From positions 1 to 8,303 of the forward strand of contig DNGI01000197.1 of the NCBI GenBank assembly GCA_003486645.1: a DNA stretch of 8,303 bases, read 5' to 3'. This document shows positions 7,329-8,303 of this stretch, one piece after another (position 1 is the stretch's first letter; the number at the start of each line of letters is the position of its first letter). This DNA is from Cyanobacteria bacterium UBA11370 (lineage in GTDB: Bacteria; Cyanobacteriota; Cyanobacteriia; Cyanobacteriales; Coleofasciculaceae). The notes under the pieces were generated by a model. That model did not search any database. It was not told the origin of the DNA and saw only the letters and a program-made list of their open reading frames with translations. Both the position numbers and the translations under genes were made by a program.

Positions 7329-7397
7329 ACAACCTCTAGCTTTTGAAACTGTTCCCCTATAATGCTTAGGGGTTAAACCAATAGCCTAGAGGGTTGT
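7329..7397 (-). promoter_or_regulatory. Nested inverted repeat in the leader of the membrane-protein gene
   Basis: The arms 7329-7340 (ACAACCTCTAGC) and 7384-7397 (GCCTAGAGGGTTGT) are complementary over 12 pairs with two single-base bulges. Inside them a perfect 6-bp hairpin, CCCCTA (7354-7359) with TAGGGG (7367-7372), has a 7-nt loop. In the minus-strand transcript the proximal arm contains the gene's Shine-Dalgarno AGAGG (7333-7337) and ends 4 nt before the ATG. Folding would therefore mask the ribosome binding site and could make translation conditional. If transcription starts inside the structure, this role disappears. No known riboswitch class is recognised. Confidence 0.45.
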
Positions 7398-7471
7398 GAT
7401 ACTTTTCCCAGTTTCACACCTAATACACCTTGGTTAAGTACTTGATTGACCTGACGCTTAGTTGGGAGAAA

Positions 7472-7537
7472 GGTTAAACATTAAGGGAAAAGGCGTTTTT
7501 TAATAACCCTTCCCCCTTTCCGCTTGCCCCTTTAACC
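7472..7537. other. Weak extended inverted repeat between divergent genes
   Basis: GGTTA (7472-7476) can pair with TAACC (7533-7537), and AAGGG just inside with CCCTT (7528-7532), leaving a loop of about 40 nt. A six-T run at 7496-7501 lies in the loop rather than after a stem. It may be chance in purine- and pyrimidine-rich DNA. The rest of the 278-bp gap (7325-7602) shows no clear sigma-70 promoter. Confidence 0.2.
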
Positions 7538-7602
7538 GAGTAGTATGGGTTTCACAGGGATCTTAATTCCTTCGCCAGTTGTTACAAGACATTCACAAGA
7601 CA

Positions 7603-8303
7603 ATGAAGAGTGCATTTTTTGGGAAAGTGGCGGCTCTTGCCACTCTTGCCCTATCAACCGTGATCGTAGGAAAATTCGTTACAGCGGCTACTTTTGACCA
7701 AATCCCTGTCGATCAAAGTAAATTTGTTGCTGTTGCTTCACCCTTCGGCGAAAATTCTTATCAATTGCTGATTATTGAGCAAAAAACTAACGCACGGCAA
7801 TGCTGGAGTGAAAGCGGGAGTAATCCTGTTATGATTGATCCGCTACTATTGAATTTTGACTTTACAGGAATTTGCGATCGCAAAACGGACAGCAATGGTT
7901 ATTCGATTCGTGCGGCTAATCAAGATTTAGGATTAGATTATTTGCTGAGAGTCGTACCGCGTAATGGGGAATTGGTGTTAGTGGGTACTAATAGCAGAAA
8001 TCGCAATGCTGGGGAGATTGTTGTTGGCAGAACTCAGGGTTTAGCTAATGGGTTTTTGAAGATTGTTCTAGAACCGGGTTGGCAGTTTGCGAGAAGAAGT
8101 TTTCAAGGAAAACCTTTAGGTCATATCTATCTTGCTACTAACTTAACGTTAGATAATATTGCTTCGGGTACGGGTACAGGTACGACGACGGGTACGGGTA
8201 CAGGTACAACAACAGGTACAGGTACGACAACAGGTACAGGTACAGGTACAACGACGGGTACGGGTACAGGTACGACAACGGGTACAGGTACAGGTACAGG
8301 TAC
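7603..8303 (+). CDS. Secreted DUF3747-domain protein with Gly-Thr repeat tail (3'-partial)
   Basis: The frame is open from ATG 7603 to the window edge (233 full codons). Residues 1-28 are a signal peptide: basic start, hydrophobic core ALATLALSTVIVG, and cleavage probably after VTA at 28. The mature part, about 30-177, matches the cyanobacterial DUF3747 family: FDQIPVDQSKFVAVASPFG, SYQLLIIEQ, CWSESGSNPV, DPLLLNFDFTGICDRKTDSNGYSIR, DLGLDYLLRV, GELVLVGT and GLANGFLKIVLEPGW. Two cysteines (67 and 91) could form a disulfide outside the cytoplasm. The family's function is unknown to me. From residue 189 the chain is only Gly and Thr, which is an unusual, probably flexible and possibly glycosylated tail that continues beyond the window. 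There is no strong Shine-Dalgarno. An in-frame stop at 7564 precedes the start, and the chosen ATG gives a clean signal peptide. Confidence 0.85.
   Translation, partial: MKSAFFGKVAALATLALSTVIVGKFVTAATFDQIPVDQSKFVAVASPFGENSYQLLIIEQKTNARQCWSESGSNPVMIDPLLLNFDFTGICDRKTDSNGYSIRAANQDLGLDYLLRVVPRNGELVLVGTNSRNRNAGEIVVGRTQGLANGFLKIVLEPGWQFARRSFQGKPLGHIYLATNLTLDNIASGTGTGTTTGTGTGTTTGTGTTTGTGTGTTTGTGTGTTTGTGTGTG
8167..8303 (+). repeat. In-frame 24-nt minisatellite encoding GTGTGTTT
   Basis: Units encoding GTGTGTTT lie at 8167-8190, 8191-8214, 8233-8256 and 8257-8280. A shortened unit (GTGTTT, 18 nt) is at 8215-8232, and a sixth begins at 8281 and shifts to pure GT before the window ends. Every glycine codon is GGT and every threonine codon is ACA or ACG, so the array is a mosaic of GGTACR and ACRACR hexamers. 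Gain or loss of whole hexamers keeps the reading frame. Confidence 0.95.

Noticed and set aside
7358..7363. Perfect TATAAT on the plus strand before the DUF3747 gene
   Set aside because: It lies in the stem-loop of the membrane-protein leader, 240 bp from the DUF3747 start. The nearest -35-like TTGAAA is only 9 bp upstream.
7488..7503. Possible intrinsic terminator ending in six T residues
   Set aside because: No GC-rich stem precedes the T-run, and no gene ends nearby on the plus strand.

Overview
The window looks like cyanobacterial chromosome. The octamer GCGATCGC (HIP1, a well-known cyanobacterial signature) occurs seven times in 8.3 kb, and every recognisable protein belongs to a family common in cyanobacteria: RTX-type exoenzymes, a DUF3747 protein and a coiled-coil membrane protein. 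No tRNA, rRNA, CRISPR array, transposase or phage gene is visible.

Layout. Positions 1-5022 (minus strand) hold two large genes in tandem, transcribed right to left. The upstream one (2554-5022) is an RTX-tailed 5'-nucleotidase/metallophosphatase. The downstream one (1-2478, cut by the left edge) is an RTX-tailed extracellular nuclease of the ExeM/NucH type (lamin-tail domain, OB-like region, endonuclease/exonuclease/phosphatase domain). It is open from its ATG to base 1, so its C-terminus lies outside the window. Both lack an N-terminal signal peptide and carry related calcium-binding RTX repeats, so both are probably exported by a type I system. Together they could turn extracellular DNA or RNA into nucleotides and then into nucleoside plus phosphate. 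A candidate Pho box (one perfect CTTAACCT flanked by two degenerate units in 11-nt register, 5141-5170) lies upstream of the nucleotidase and would fit phosphate-starvation control.

Positions 5288-6199 (plus) encode a polysaccharide pyruvyltransferase-family protein, divergent from the nucleotidase. A 354-bp non-coding stretch follows (6200-6553), then a minus-strand gene (6554-7324) for a four-helix membrane protein with a cytoplasmic coiled-coil tail and no recognised function. Its 5' leader can fold into a long hairpin that includes its ribosome binding site. Divergent from it, and cut by the right edge, is a secreted DUF3747 protein (from 7603). It runs into a Gly-Thr tail encoded by a 24-nt minisatellite (8167-8303).

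The best-supported biological theme is an RTX-secreted nuclease plus nucleotidase unit for scavenging phosphate from extracellular nucleic acid. The other genes are cell-surface or envelope associated, but nothing in the sequence ties them functionally to that unit.
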